Positions 1 to 12,690 of a stretch of DNA of 64,000 nucleotides are shown here, one piece after another (the first letter of the stretch is position 1; the number at the start of each line of letters is the position of its first letter). The stretch is from Ascaris suum (taxonomy: Eukaryota; Nematoda; Chromadorea; Rhabditida; Ascarididae). The DNA is taken from contig CM024179.1 of the NCBI GenBank assembly GCA_013433145.1, positions 2,528,501 to 2,592,500 of the forward strand, in the 5' to 3' direction. The notes beneath the pieces were generated by a model. That model worked only from the letters and a program-made list of their open reading frames with translations. It was not told where the DNA came from and did not search any database. Position numbers and translations under genes: made by a program.

Positions 1-1291
1 TGCCTCATCTCAAATTCCTCGATGACACGAATTATTCAGCCACTTCTTGAATGCCCATTAAAAATAATATTTTTTTTTCCACGAACATCGTTTAATATGC
101 ATTTTTCGTTTTTCAGCTTTCTCAGTTTATAGTGGTTAGTTTTATTTTTCTAATCATAAGGAAGCAGAAATTGTTTACATCAGAGGACCCATCTTTCAGA
201 TATGGTCCAATATTAGTTTACACCATCTCGCTCTTTTCCCTCCCCTTCCACCTTCCTCCTCCTTTTCGCCATCTCAAATAAAACTCTATTTAGAAATGTT
301 TCTGGGAAGAAGAGCCATATTACCTATCGAGAGACTTTTAGGGCGACAATATAAAATTCGTGCCTAGAATCCCTTAAAACCATTAAAATATATGAGATAT
401 CGTGAAAATTCATCTCGGATGATTCCATCATAATCTTTGAGAACTCAGTATTGGTTAAGGTTTGCTGAAAGGCGGCAAATTAGTTTAGTTATATTTGTAA
501 GAAAATACAACTAATTTGAAATAATAATAGGAGAGTTGTATGACAAGACGCACCTTAGCGTACTTCATTCCACTCACAGGTGTGAACTCCATACTTTTGA
601 TACGTTTGTTAACTTGCATACGTAAAACGACTAGAGCCTTGGCCAATCAATAAATATTTATGCTAATGTCTGCTAATTCGTTAACTTTCACCTAGAGCAT
701 CTCTGAAATTGAAGTTACTAAATTCGATGCAGATAATCTGCACAATACTCCTGTAACAACTCTCGAAATGACCCATCATTACCAGAAGTGGTAGCCAACG
801 CTGTAGTATTCTTAGAATCTACATATATTTTACTGGCATTTTATTTGTAATTTACATATATGGCTATTTTTTTCATACAGTTGTCAAAAATTGCCAAATA
901 TATTTGCCGAAGAAGCGAGTTGAAAATTTTGCGAAACAGAAAAACGAATCTTTTGAGAGATTTCTATTTACGCGATCGGTTCGATTAAGGTTCAGATGCA
1001 TTATTGTATATTTTATTATTCGCCGAAAGTTATGATATTGGTTGGCGCTCTCAATGGGCTTCTCAACTGACATAGTTCGATTGGCATACTTCACTTCTTC
1101 AATAGGAATGAATTTACGCATCGTAATGTCTCATAAACCACGAATGAATATGCTTTCAAATTTTTTTTGAAACATTTATTATTTATTTGTCGCGAAATAC
1201 ACAACATAAAAATCACGGTCTACGTGCACAAGAACGTACAAAATTATGTACGAGTTGATGAGCACTCGTACTTAAGCATAGGTTTTCTCAA

Positions 1292-1419
<128 letters not shown>

Positions 1420-2219
1420 CACTTTGCACGATTGAATGACTGTCAAGAGTGGAAAAAACGCATTGCCGCATTATTATTTGATTGTTGAAGTTAACGCATT
1501 ATGACAGTTCAACTATCGAGAGATGTCTATTGTAAAAAATTGAAAGCCAAATTAGAGAAAATATTTTCGTTTTTATACTAAAGTTGTAAAAACTCAAAAA
1601 TTCAGCTAAAAAATATCTCAAGTTATTTCTTTTTTTTTTCGTTTTGAAAATATTCTAACAAAGAAATTGCCATATTGCATTATCTTCACAAACAACGAAT
1701 AACCGTCAATTAATCGAAGAAATAGGGAGAATAAAATACGTTCAGCGTAAATAAATAAAAGTTTGCTCGTTTCGGATTCGAATAAATGAAGAAGAGACAT
1801 CGAATTCGAATTTCAAACTCATTATAACAACGACGAAATAAAGTGCGTAATGATGTGCATTTGAGGCTGCTGTTTGTTTCGTGCTATTTTTTCTTTTTCG
1901 GTCTATATAAAACAAGTTCTATATGCCCACAATATACTTTTCCTGTCTTTTAATTGCGTTGTAGAGCGCACAAATACTTTCGTCTAATTGACCGACTGTT
2001 TTCGATAAGAAACCTTTATATGTTTCGCGAGACCTGATTTGGGGCCTAAATCTTCTTAAGTGTGAGAATGAAATTGCATATTTTTTTTTTTTTTTTTTTT
2101 GATTGGTATTTGAAAATATCAATCCGTAACAAGCAAGTTGAAAGAGAGTTTCCAATATAAATATCTTTGAAAATATTTTTACATATCTTTCCCTAAATTT
2201 TGCAACTGTAAGAGCGCAC

Positions 2220-2625
2220 TATCATTGTGTCGTGTCTGTGCATATGTATGTGTTCATGTCGGTGCATATATATGTGTGTGTCTGTCTTTGTCTGTCTTGC
2301 AGATAGCCAAAAGTTGGAAAGTATAAGCTGATGTCGTGAAATTTAATTGATAGAGAGTGAACGATTGAATGATTTTCTATACTATCATTTGCATTGATTC
2401 GTCAACTCTCAGAACATTTATCGACGTTTAAAAACCTACAATGATTTCGATGCATTTTACGAAGTTTTCTATTTGATATCAATCGGGCCATAGAAAAGCA
2501 ATCAGGTATACTAAAATATAATTTTGCATATTTTATTTTTTATTGTCAAGTTGCGAAATGGATTGACGAGATGAGCAGAATACAAAAAGCGCATATCGTG
2601 CCAACTCCTCTCGTAAGCTTCTCCA
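2220..2625 (-). repeat. Dispersed two-part repeat, reverse copy
   Basis: Contains TGTCTGTCTTTGTCTGTC near 2278-2298, the reverse complement of the GACAGACAGAC module. About 300 bp on, AAAGCGCATATCGTGCCA is the reverse complement of the GGCACGATATGCGCTTT module. Module order and strand are both inverted, as expected for one element in reverse. Confidence 0.55.
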
Positions 2626-4334
2626 TCCTTTTGCAGTTTACGTTGAATTCTGATATCGAAAAACCTTCACTCATCAACCGATCGCCGCTGTCAATCACTC
2701 ATATTAAAATAATCCATTATTCGGAGTTGACTCTTCAATACATATTTGAAAAACCAGGAAAACCTTTAGAATGAATCAAAAAGAAATTGGAGAATAAAAT
2801 ATTCATAAAGAAGGATAGGTAAATGAAGAAAGAGAACGCGATGCGATGGTGATGTGCATCCAATAGACAAATAAATACTGATAGAATCATATGATAAGGG
2901 TAATTTTATCGAAAAAAACAATCATGCGGTTAGAAAACAACGAACGGTGAAAACTTATAATTATTTTTGTTCTATAATCGACTCTCACTACATAATAAGA
3001 AGCTAATGTTAGCAGCTCAACTGTTTTAATCTTCAATTTCCATCTTTTTTCCTCCTTCTCTACTTACTCTTACTCCTCATTTCTACTTGTCATTTATTCT
3101 TTTATTCCTATTGCCCTCCTTTCTCATCCTATATTCTTTTGTTGCTCGCGTCTTTGGCTATTTATTTTTATATTTATGGCACACTATCTCTGATAAATCT
3201 ATCGCCTCTTTCCAAATATACAAGTAACCTGTTTTAGAACTAAGAGTCCTATAAGTTCCGGAGCTTCTAACTGAAAAGTAATTTAGGACACCTCATTTTG
3301 GAGGTAGTAGCATTGCGCAGGTAAGAATGAGGTGATAACTCAACACGTTGCTTCATTTGAAATCTCTTTAAATATGTTATCTCCAGTGATCATATTCTTC
3401 TATTTTACAACAACTCGAAATGCTCAACAACAACTCGTCGCAAATAGAGGCAGGCGATGGGTTTTCATGGAAACAACTAATCACCGACACACCTAACAGG
3501 TAGTTTACTGCTTAAATATGAAGAGTAACGACTGGCATATTGGTGCAAATGCGGAATTTAACGAGCGGAAAATGGGAGTTTTTTTTTTTTGCAGAGGTGG
3601 AAAGTGTATGCATTGCACTCTCTCAAGACAATAACTCCGCAGGAACGGAAGGTAACACTATAATGCAATAAACATTCTAAAAGAAACCTTCTAGTTGTCG
3701 AAGAAAGTTCTCAAAAAAAAGCGTTTCCTATTTTTGGTGATAATCAAGTACCAAACATTTTGCAGTCTGCTTTTTCTCCCCTCATAAAGTATAAAAGTAA
3801 AGTATGTTTATATTGCTATATCTGAAGAACGGAATAGAAAAAGAAGAGATTCTTTATTCTTCAACGAGACAAGCAAAATACGTGGCCAGAAATGGTCGAA
3901 AAGTTGTGCATACGTTAATGCATATAGCTTCATTTTGTTATAGGTCATTGTAGGTAGGACAGGGAATGGGTGGTGAACTTGCATGTCGGTCACTGGCCGA
4001 AAAAGCCGGGGAAGAATCGTGAGGGACAAAAGGAAACAGTGGAACATTCTACCCCCTTCTCCCAAAATATACAGTGATTATCTTAGAAATAAACGGAAAT
4101 GGATCGGAAAAGCACTCATAATGATGGGTATGGATTTTTCTTTTTAGCGGGTCCTCTCTACGAAGAGTTGGAACAATTTCTTTGCAGATACTCTTATCAT
4201 CCACCCACGTAACAGTCAGATCAATCCCCTTCAAAATGAAAAATGGACGAAAGTTCATTTTCAAGAAGCGACGAATCCAATGAGATAATGGATGAAACGA
4301 CATCCATGTCATCCCATCGCCTAGAAAATAAATG

Positions 4335-4745
4335 GAAGACGAGATGGCATGTGCTAGGAGAGTTGACATCATTTTCGCTTTTATAATTCCATCTATTAGA
4401 CCAACCGGTTTCATAAATTGTGGGCAGTAAGAGAACCTGCTCCATTCTCATTTCAAACAATCCGACCGGTCTTATAATTGTTCCAAAAAGATTCGTTTTT
4501 ATCCACTTTTGAAATTTGCATCTGCAAAATGCATTATAATATGTAAAGCTGGAACATTATGAAGCACTACAATAACTTATCTAACTATATACATGCATGT
4601 ACATACATAGTTATGCATATATAGATGTGTGTCTGCCCTTCAACTCCAAAGAGATTTAAGCTAAAATTAGAAGCATTACGAGTAACAGACGGGCAGACAG
4701 AAATATGCAAACAGATATGCAAAAACAGACAGACACATAGATATG
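4335..4745 (+). repeat. Dispersed two-part repeat, forward copy
   Basis: First module: GAGATGGCATGTGC, then TTCGCTTTTATAATTCCATC and AACCGGTTTCATAAATTG (about 4335-4425). Second module: GGGCAGACAG and ACAGACAGACACATAG (about 4687-4741). Spacing matches the other forward copies. Confidence 0.55.
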
Positions 4746-6291
4746 TATATGCACTTGTATCTGTGCAACTCTGCAGCCATTGAAGCTGAAGCTAGAATAT
4801 ATGTAAACAATAAAATGGTTCTTCGTCTATTTTCAAATCGATACGTCAATTTACAAAAGCGTTATATAGACACTTCAATCACTCTCGAAATGGAAAAGCA
4901 CTGTATGCGACATTGTGTCGCATTTTATGACGTTTCGACACGAAAAATGAATCCTTTCTGGGACACTGGTACGATCAGTCTCATTGTGATTCGAATATAA
5001 GTGCATTGTTTGCGAAATTTTACTACTCGCTTATGATCGAGGAAGCCGGCTAGTCGACTACAGAACACTTAAAAAGTCCATATCGCATCAGCTTTCTAGT
5101 TGCATTTTACAACTTATTTTGTGATATGATCGTTGTAAAATGCAAGCAGATTTCTCGGTTCGGTTAATTTACCATTTTCCGTATTGATTATTCAGTTTAA
5201 AACAAGAAAGATTATAACCTCAAAATTCTATAGCTTTGGCTTTAGTGGTCACCAAGTTTCAGCTAATGGGCAGGTAGAAAGACACAACATTTTGTCCCAT
5301 AATTCGCCTTTCAAATGCAACTTTGCAGAAGCACACAAAAAATGTAGGTGCCCGTCAAAAAAGATTGTTACGGTTAGCCAGCCAGACCAACCGATCATAT
5401 AAATATCAAAGGAACGCAGCCTGGTGATGAGTGCTGTTCCACTTAATGGACACGTCTAACCATTCGTCGCGCTAGAATCTGTGTTGCAAAAACATTCATC
5501 CGAATGTAATAGAAAATTAAATGTGAAACTCCTTATGCTAATAGAAGCTTATTTGTGACAGCATAAACAAAAAAGCACGTCAATGCGTGAAAAATCGCAC
5601 TATCAAAAACATCACATTCACCGATGAGGCCAGTGCATACTAGGCCAATCGAATATTGAACATATATGCAAAATAAGGACATGATGTCACACAGAGGATT
5701 TTTGCAAAATTTAAAAAGCACCTAAAATATCGATTGAGCTGAAATATATGAAAAAATGAAATCAAGAAAGCAAAAAATTTGATTACAGAAATAACGATCG
5801 TAAGTTGTGATATTTTGAAGAAATAAATGCGGAAGCTACCTTTTCGAATTGTTCATAATCAAATGTGGTCAGAAATAGAATTTTATGTATTTCAAACGGC
5901 ATAGGCTTTTCGAAAAACACCCTCGAAACATACGAAAGGAATAGTTATTGCTATTATTTCGCCTATAAATCCTAAAACACCCAAAAATTTACCCACTGAA
6001 ATTAAGCTATTTGTAAAAATAATTTTCGAAATATATTAACATCGTTCAGTGATTTTAGCATCCATTCACCTCATCTACTCTATCACTTTTAAGTAATTTC
6101 GTAAACACACGATATGGCGAAGTTAGCGATGAAGGCGTTCCGCAAGAGTTATAATTTGCATTGCGGAGGCGCTCTTGATAGGCAGAATTTCGTTGCAAAA
6201 TATTTTCGCGGCGAATTCGTTCAGAAAAGTGATACGGCTATTTATTAAACAACTATCAACTTAGCAGTGCTACTTTTAGCCGCTAACATTT

Positions 6292-6293
<2 letters not shown>

Positions 6294-6375
<82 letters not shown>
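6294..6375. repeat. (AT)n microsatellite, ~82 bp
   Basis: Perfect AT dinucleotide array in the gene-poor flank. Confidence 0.98.
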
Positions 6376-6378
<3 letters not shown>

Positions 6379-6939
6379 CTCTGAACCTATTCCGGTAGAT
6401 GTTTCCTATGCTTTCCCGGTCGTTGAATATTTTCAATTCTAAACTGCTCGCGTCAAGAACAATTTCTAGTGCCCATTTCCCAGAATATTTCAAATTTGCA
6501 AAAAAAGTGGCAAGAAGATGATTTGAGGAAGAAATGCACTGAATTAGGAAATGAACGATGAAGATATGGAGTAACTTTTACTTGCATGTTTTTGAAATTC
6601 AAACTTTTGTCAATAATCAATAAAATCAGCGAGATTAGTACGATGTACGCTTCCGCATTTTTTCCATCACAAAAATCAACTGTCTAGTACATTTAAAAAA
6701 AAGTAAAAATCTAAGCAATGCTTCTTCATAAAATATCGATCGGTTCTATAGACAAACATTCTGGAAAAAAAAAGGTTTTTTTTCGTCTCTCACTCAGCGC
6801 TAGCGAAATAATTCTGACTCTCACAAATTTCAATGCATCTTTAAGGGTAAAAACTCGAAACACGAAGGATTAATCGAAACTAAATTGGAGATGATAAATT
6901 CCTATAAGCCAAGTTTTAACGCCTTTATTTTGTAGTTCG

Positions 6940-7070
6940 CTCATTGAAACTATCAGACAGACATACGCGTACACAACTGACAGACATACACATATACAAC
7001 CCGACAGACATACGCGTACACAACTTGACAGACATACACATACACAACCCGATACACATAACCATATATA
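6940..7070 (+). repeat. Dispersed repeat, second module only, locally expanded
   Basis: TGAAACTATCAGACAGACATACGCGTACACAACT is followed by two or three further diverged repetitions of GACAGACATACACATACACAACCCG-type units, so this copy has grown into a small tandem array. Confidence 0.6.
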
Positions 7071-8464
7071 CACGCAACATATAGAAACGCTATCGTAATA
7101 AATTTTTGAAATTCGCAATAACGTCGAGAAAAGAAAAATATTCAGGTATTCGCTTAATTTATCCATAATTGAAGATTTCAAAATTCTTTTACTATATTCT
7201 CTCTTTGCATTTCCCAATTCTACAATTAGTATATAGCAATTTAGTATCATTATTGATGAAAACAAATTCTAACTGAGTCATCGCAATGAACTGCTGTTAA
7301 TAATGCTTTCCACACCACAATGAAAGCACATTTTTTAAAAACTATTTCATTACAATGAAGGTTAAATTTTATACAAATTACACATATCATGAATTAAATA
7401 CGATTGGCGTGAACTATTTGATCCCAAAATATATAAATTTTCGATGGCAATCGGCTATCGTTCAAGTTTCTCAACGTGGAGACATATCGAACAATTAATA
7501 CCTCAGCTACTCAACAATATGAAAGAAGAAAACAAATCGGTACTAACGAGAAAATAAAAATAAAAATGAACTTATGCATTTCGCTAATCGTTTCTATTAG
7601 CTAAAGAAAATATTGAAATTAAGCGAAGAATGTCGTATCACCAATATAAGACAATATTTTAAAGTAGTTTTTCAGTGAAGTTAGCAGAAAAATGCTTCGA
7701 AAAGAAATATTCAAAAAGTTGAGAAACAAAGGAATAAATTTTTTTAAGGCTTTAACCGCTTGATTATTATATAAAGCACTCAACAGTATCCACCGTTTAA
7801 CCGGTTAATGCTTCAAGATCTACTAAATGAATGATGATTTATCATTCTCTAAGCAAAAACTAGTTTAAGATCTTTCAATTGAAAGCTGGTTTAAAATCCT
7901 TCTATACCTTAAAGTGCTTTAACATCCTTAAACCGATAATTGGTTGAAAACCCTTCTACAATATTGACTCAATATTTCTGACTCAGTAATTGTAAGAATA
8001 AATCTAAAAGCACTTCAACATATCAACAATATCATTCAAGGGTAGAATTAGAAAAGAGAGTCGAAAGTATGACTGTACCGAGAGGATGCAAAATCGAGCA
8101 AATCGAATGCAAAGAACCCAACTGATAAGAACGATGCACAGGTAAAATGAAACCGTGGCGAGATGATCGACGTATAAGTGGTGACTGCGCTGATTCAACA
8201 CGGCCTCGTAGTTTTAATATCGACGGTTAAATTGCCCCCAATTTGGCATATGATCAACGTAATGGTTTCTATAGAAAGTAGACATTCGACAATCTCATAA
8301 CTTTTTTTCCAACCTAAATTGAGCGCAATTTACAGAAGATAATATTGCTTGATTTTTATCAATTTTCGAGTTTTTTCAGCGTTTGAAATTGGTAATTTCG
8401 TTTTCCTATCAGTATTAATTCTATTGCTCCTATTGTCTTTAATAAGGTGCAATATTAATGAACA

Positions 8465-8955
8465 AGAATGCTAGTATGAACTGTGTAACGATCGGCTCCC
8501 CTCGGCTCATTTAGCCGTCTAGGTCTGCTTGAGGAACTGCACCCTCTGTGGAAGTGCGATCGAATAAACTGCGAGACGACATGGGTATAAGAGCGAACAA
8601 TTTACCACATCTATACAATAGGTGACAAACAACTACGGACTAGTTCACAAGGATGACTCCGATCGCCGAAATGATCCCGTCACCCGAAGAACTCTACGCT
8701 GTCGCCGATCTCCTCATGCATCCAAAGGCCAAACGTAGGCCTACTCGGCCTTAAGACTAGTCTAGAAACTGGAATGAAGAAGGCACGATCACACTGACCT
8801 TTTTTATACCCTTGCGATACTGCCTCAGGCCAGACTGACGACACATGCTAGGTAGTCGTTTGATCTGCCTGTTTGCTCTTGACTTTCTTTGATTTACCTT
8901 ATTACCTTATATGGCTCATTACTCCCGCTTGATCTACAGCCGCCTGATCTATGAG
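8465..8955. other. GC-richer block, possible old solo LTR
   Basis: About 490 bp with clearly higher GC than the flanks. It opens TGTGTAACGATCGGCTCCCC and includes several short self-similar strings such as GATCTGCCTG and GATCTACAGCCGCCTG. It has no long ORF. The TG start and composition suggest a solo LTR or similar remnant, but I could not find target-site duplications or a matching end. Confidence 0.25.
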
Positions 8956-10310
8956 CGGTCAAAATTCATTCTTCCAATAGGAAAGTTTAAAATATTTGCT
9001 TATTATAACATATAAAATCATATCAAGATAAAGTTGTTCTAGTTCACCAATTGAGAGCACTTATGCATGGTCCTTCTTGCATGTTGCGGGATTCCAGTAT
9101 TTATGGACGGGTTTTAGTTCAACATCACTGATTACAATTCAGTTTCTCTTTGACAAGTTTCAGCGCAGGTTTTTGTTAGAGCGAACAAAATGGAGAAATT
9201 CATATGTCTTAACTTACTTGAAGAACATCTCATCAGTTCCTTGCAAGCACTTGCATTATTACTTCATTAGCATATGGTTGATGGCAATCGCTGTGAATAG
9301 GTGAGGAGGTTAAATCCAGCATGGTACTGCCATGTTTCCATGTTTCCCCTCTCAATATGTCTCTAAGAAAGCTATGAAGAGTGAGTCACGACCACCTGTC
9401 CCCTCCCCCTTAACTCCTTGCGCATAAAGGATGATCTTCTTTTCTGGTACCACTGAGAAAAATCTTCGATCTAAACACGATTGCTGCTTTGAAGTATTGA
9501 CTGTCGATGCGCTCGGATTGTAGCTTTATGTATGTTTTGCTCCTTTTTATTATTCATGCTCGCATCCTTTATATATGTTTTCTCATTGTGGGATGTTGAA
9601 ACAAAATTAAATAGAATGAAAATAGATAAAATAAAAAAAAAGCTTAATCAAAGATTTTGTAAAGAGTAATTAACAATCACGTTTGATGTAAATATTGGTC
9701 TTCGAATAGATTTCCCGTTGAAAAATTTGATGTAACGGACACTCTTATTTTCATTAACGGCTGAATGGATATTCTTTAAAATATTTTCACAATGTGGAAA
9801 AAGGAAAAAAAAATTTCCAAGAAAAACGAAAAAGAATGAAAGAACGGCAATCAACACAAAATTCGTTCTTATAATGCAGCTCACTAAAGCGACCGATTTC
9901 ATAAATTATTGAAAAATAATACGACTGCGCAATATTTTCATAATTGAGGCCATTCAAACGCTCTGCAAACTTGGTGCAAAATACTCATTCGCTCAGAATG
10001 CTTCTGATGCAAAATGCAACCCGATCGCTTGCAAAAATGTGAGCGAATTTTCAGGCATCTTGAAATGTGTACATCCTTATATCATCCTGTGGTTTGCATT
10101 ATTAGCACAAACTTTCGCAACCTCAAGTACAATATTTGCCAAGTTGAAACTACTGAATAGGCTGAAGGCTTGCATGCATGCACACGCATGAGGATGGCGC
10201 CACTTTAATGTGCATAGCCATTGCAAATCTGCATAAGCTCATGAAACTTTTATTGCAAACCTCAAAATTGTTGAAAAATTTTGCTATTTGTTGGCTAAAA
10301 ATTAGGGGTA

Positions 10311-10379
10311 TTATAGATATCATAGGTATTACAGATAGTGTAGACGTTGTAGATATGATAGATGTTATAAATATTATGG
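10311..10379 (+). repeat. GAT-rich short-period repeat
   Basis: A run of GATATCATAGGTATTACAG-like 9-12 bp units (GATRTTRTA). It gives an open frame of Asp/Ile/Val repeats that I regard as low complexity, not protein. Confidence 0.6.
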
Positions 10380-10697
10380 GGACAGGCCCGTACCTTTATA
10401 CGATTACAATCGGTGCACGTCATAGGATAAATACAGGTTGAGGGTTTCGTTGCTTTAAATGTTGGAAACAGCGTAAAAATGCATGCTACTGCAAGAATTG
10501 AAATTTTTCTATTTCATTCTATAGATATTTTCTGCATCAAAGAGCTCCGAACCTCAAGGTCATCATACCCTTTCATTGGCTTATCTAGAAGATCGCAAAA
10601 TTAAACAAACAGTGATTGGAATTCAGTTGGAAAAAAACTCATAAAAGATGAAGAAAATTGCAGCGAAAGAGAGTGCATATCTATTTAGGCAATTTAT

Positions 10698-10818
10698 AAT
10701 TAGCAACTGTTATAAAAGAATTTTAAAAGAATGCAAATCAATATGCAAATTAGCAACTGTTTAAAAGAATGCAAATTAATATGCAAATTAGCAACTGTTT
10801 AAGAATACAAATCAACTG
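10698..10818 (+). repeat. Three-copy short tandem repeat
   Basis: AATTAGCAACTGTT occurs at about 10698, 10748 and 10786, each followed by AAAAGAATGCAAAT-like sequence. The spacing shrinks from 50 to 38 bp. Confidence 0.85.
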
Positions 10819-11820
10819 AAGAAAATTCTCTCAATTTAGTTAACATTCGTTTATTCCATAATTATAATGATATAATTTCAAAGAGAAATATAGAAATTTT
10901 ATGAAATTTTCGAATAAGTGTCGTTAAAAAAATTTATATCTCATTGTCTTACTTAAATTATATATATTCAAAATCTTTTCATTTTTAGAAAAGTAAACTA
11001 TACACTAATAACGTTAAAGTTCACTTAAATATTTTACTTTATATAATTTTAGAGGATCGTTGAAAAATTTTTGTGGATAATGAGATAAAAAATAATTAAA
11101 TCTAAATGAGGAGAAAAAAATACTTAGAGAAGATATTAATGTGCTATATGCATAAATGAATCGTACGCTTCTCAGATAAGCGAGAAAATTTATAGCAGCT
11201 GAACTTTTTTTGCCAAAAATTTTCGCTAAAAATACTCCGCATATATATAGCTGAAATGTTATAACGTTTTTATTTTGTTGCAAAAATTGCATTAAAGTGA
11301 TTAGAGCTAAAGTGGACGCATTATTGAAGTGAAGTGGACGGTGGAGGAGAGGAGAAGGAAACGAATGAAAGAAAAAGAAGTGGTAATAGATTAGATGAAT
11401 AATATGATTTACCGAATATCGGTAATATTACCTAAAATCAAATAAATACAAAATAAAATTACCAAAACACTATGCAAGAATATCGTCGCAAAATAAAACC
11501 TAATATGGGATTGAAGGGCGACTACAAAACAGATAGGAATAGACGCAAAGCGGTAACAAACACGATGCACACCGAATCAGGCATTGTGAGAGCAATCGGT
11601 CATTTTTTGCCACGCTCACTACCAGTGATGTCATCATACTGAGGTTTCCACAGTGATTCCATATGTGTACTTATGGCTCAAAAATTGATAAAGTACCATA
11701 CATATACGACTTATTCAAAAACTCAAAATATCCTACTGCACATATGCCAATAGATTTGATGCAATATTACGTCCAATATTTTGAATAAAAATTACAATAA
11801 TTCAATTTATATGATATTTT

Positions 11821-12690
11821 CTATACTTTGGACTTTTTAATATGTAAGTACAAAACGATATCGGCTAATTTATTAATCGAGGACTCCTCCACAGAAGAGA
11901 TCTCTAAGTTTCCTTTGAGTTTGAACTTCCCGCCGTTAGTGCGCAAGTAGCGCTCAGTGATGTGGCAGATAAGGTCCCAACGAGCACTGCCAAGCATACC
12001 TAAATCATGCAAAATTTTGCATAAAGACGTCTTGGGGGTAATCACATTTCCGTGAACTTCTATATAACCCTCACCATTGTGCAAACTCCAGCATGACATC
12101 TAGCCATCTTCAGATTGTCTGCCGTCGCGCTTTGTGGCCTATTAGCTATGCAGTGCACTCCTGTTGGAAACGCATCTCAAGCTCTATTATTCTGCCTATT
12201 TTCTTGAAACCATATATTTCGTCCTTTTCGGACTCAATGGTACTCATCTAAGCAGATAGATTTGTCGTCATCTTTGTCGTCCGAAACAGTTGCACTCATT
12301 TCGTCTTCTCAATCTATGTTTTCTTCTCAGCTGCTTTACTACGACCTTATGCGCAACTTTTAATGCATTTTTTTTACTATGCATCACGTCTTATTGGAGG
12401 TTTTCACCATCACAACGCTTTCGCCAGCACTACATATTGCTTCATGCTGCACTTTTAGACCTCTAACAGAATTCGTCGATTTCCGATCCACCGGTTCACG
12501 CCCTTTACACCTGAATGCTTCTAGCGTCACTGCATCAATTCGTCAAATCGCCATACCGGATGTGACAGGTTGCGATTCCTATCCCCTCGTTGCGTTTCAT
12601 AAGAGTCATTCATTTCAAAAACACCTGACGACAACGGCCTAAAACGCCGAAAGATGGGAGTTATACACGACGAATAAAAACTATATGTAA
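11821..12690 (-). pseudogene. Decayed coding-like block
   Basis: This stretch is clearly less AT-rich than its surroundings. On the minus strand it reads as protein-like segments that switch frame or hit stops: MNDSYETQRGDRNRNLS, then RCKGREPVDRKSTNSVRGL, then MSATVSDDKDDDKSICLDEY, then ESEKDEIYGFKKIGRIIELE. The final 92-codon segment contains ITPKTSLCKILHDLGM and ERYLRTNGGKFKLKGN. No splice sites join these in phase. I do not recognise the family. A broken gene or old insertion fits; chance is not excluded. Confidence 0.3.

Noticed and set aside
4049..4414. 121-codon minus-strand frame
   Set aside because: It overlaps a copy of the dispersed repeat and has no splice partners or recognisable motif.
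7795..7965. Loose recurrence of GGTTTAAAATCCTTCTA-like strings
   Set aside because: Similarity is weak and the spacing irregular, so I could not define a unit.
9648..9902. Hydrophobic minus-strand frame resembling a membrane segment
   Set aside because: The Phe-rich run comes from poly-A/G tracts on the plus strand, and its start overlaps the CCGATTTCATAAATT repeat module.
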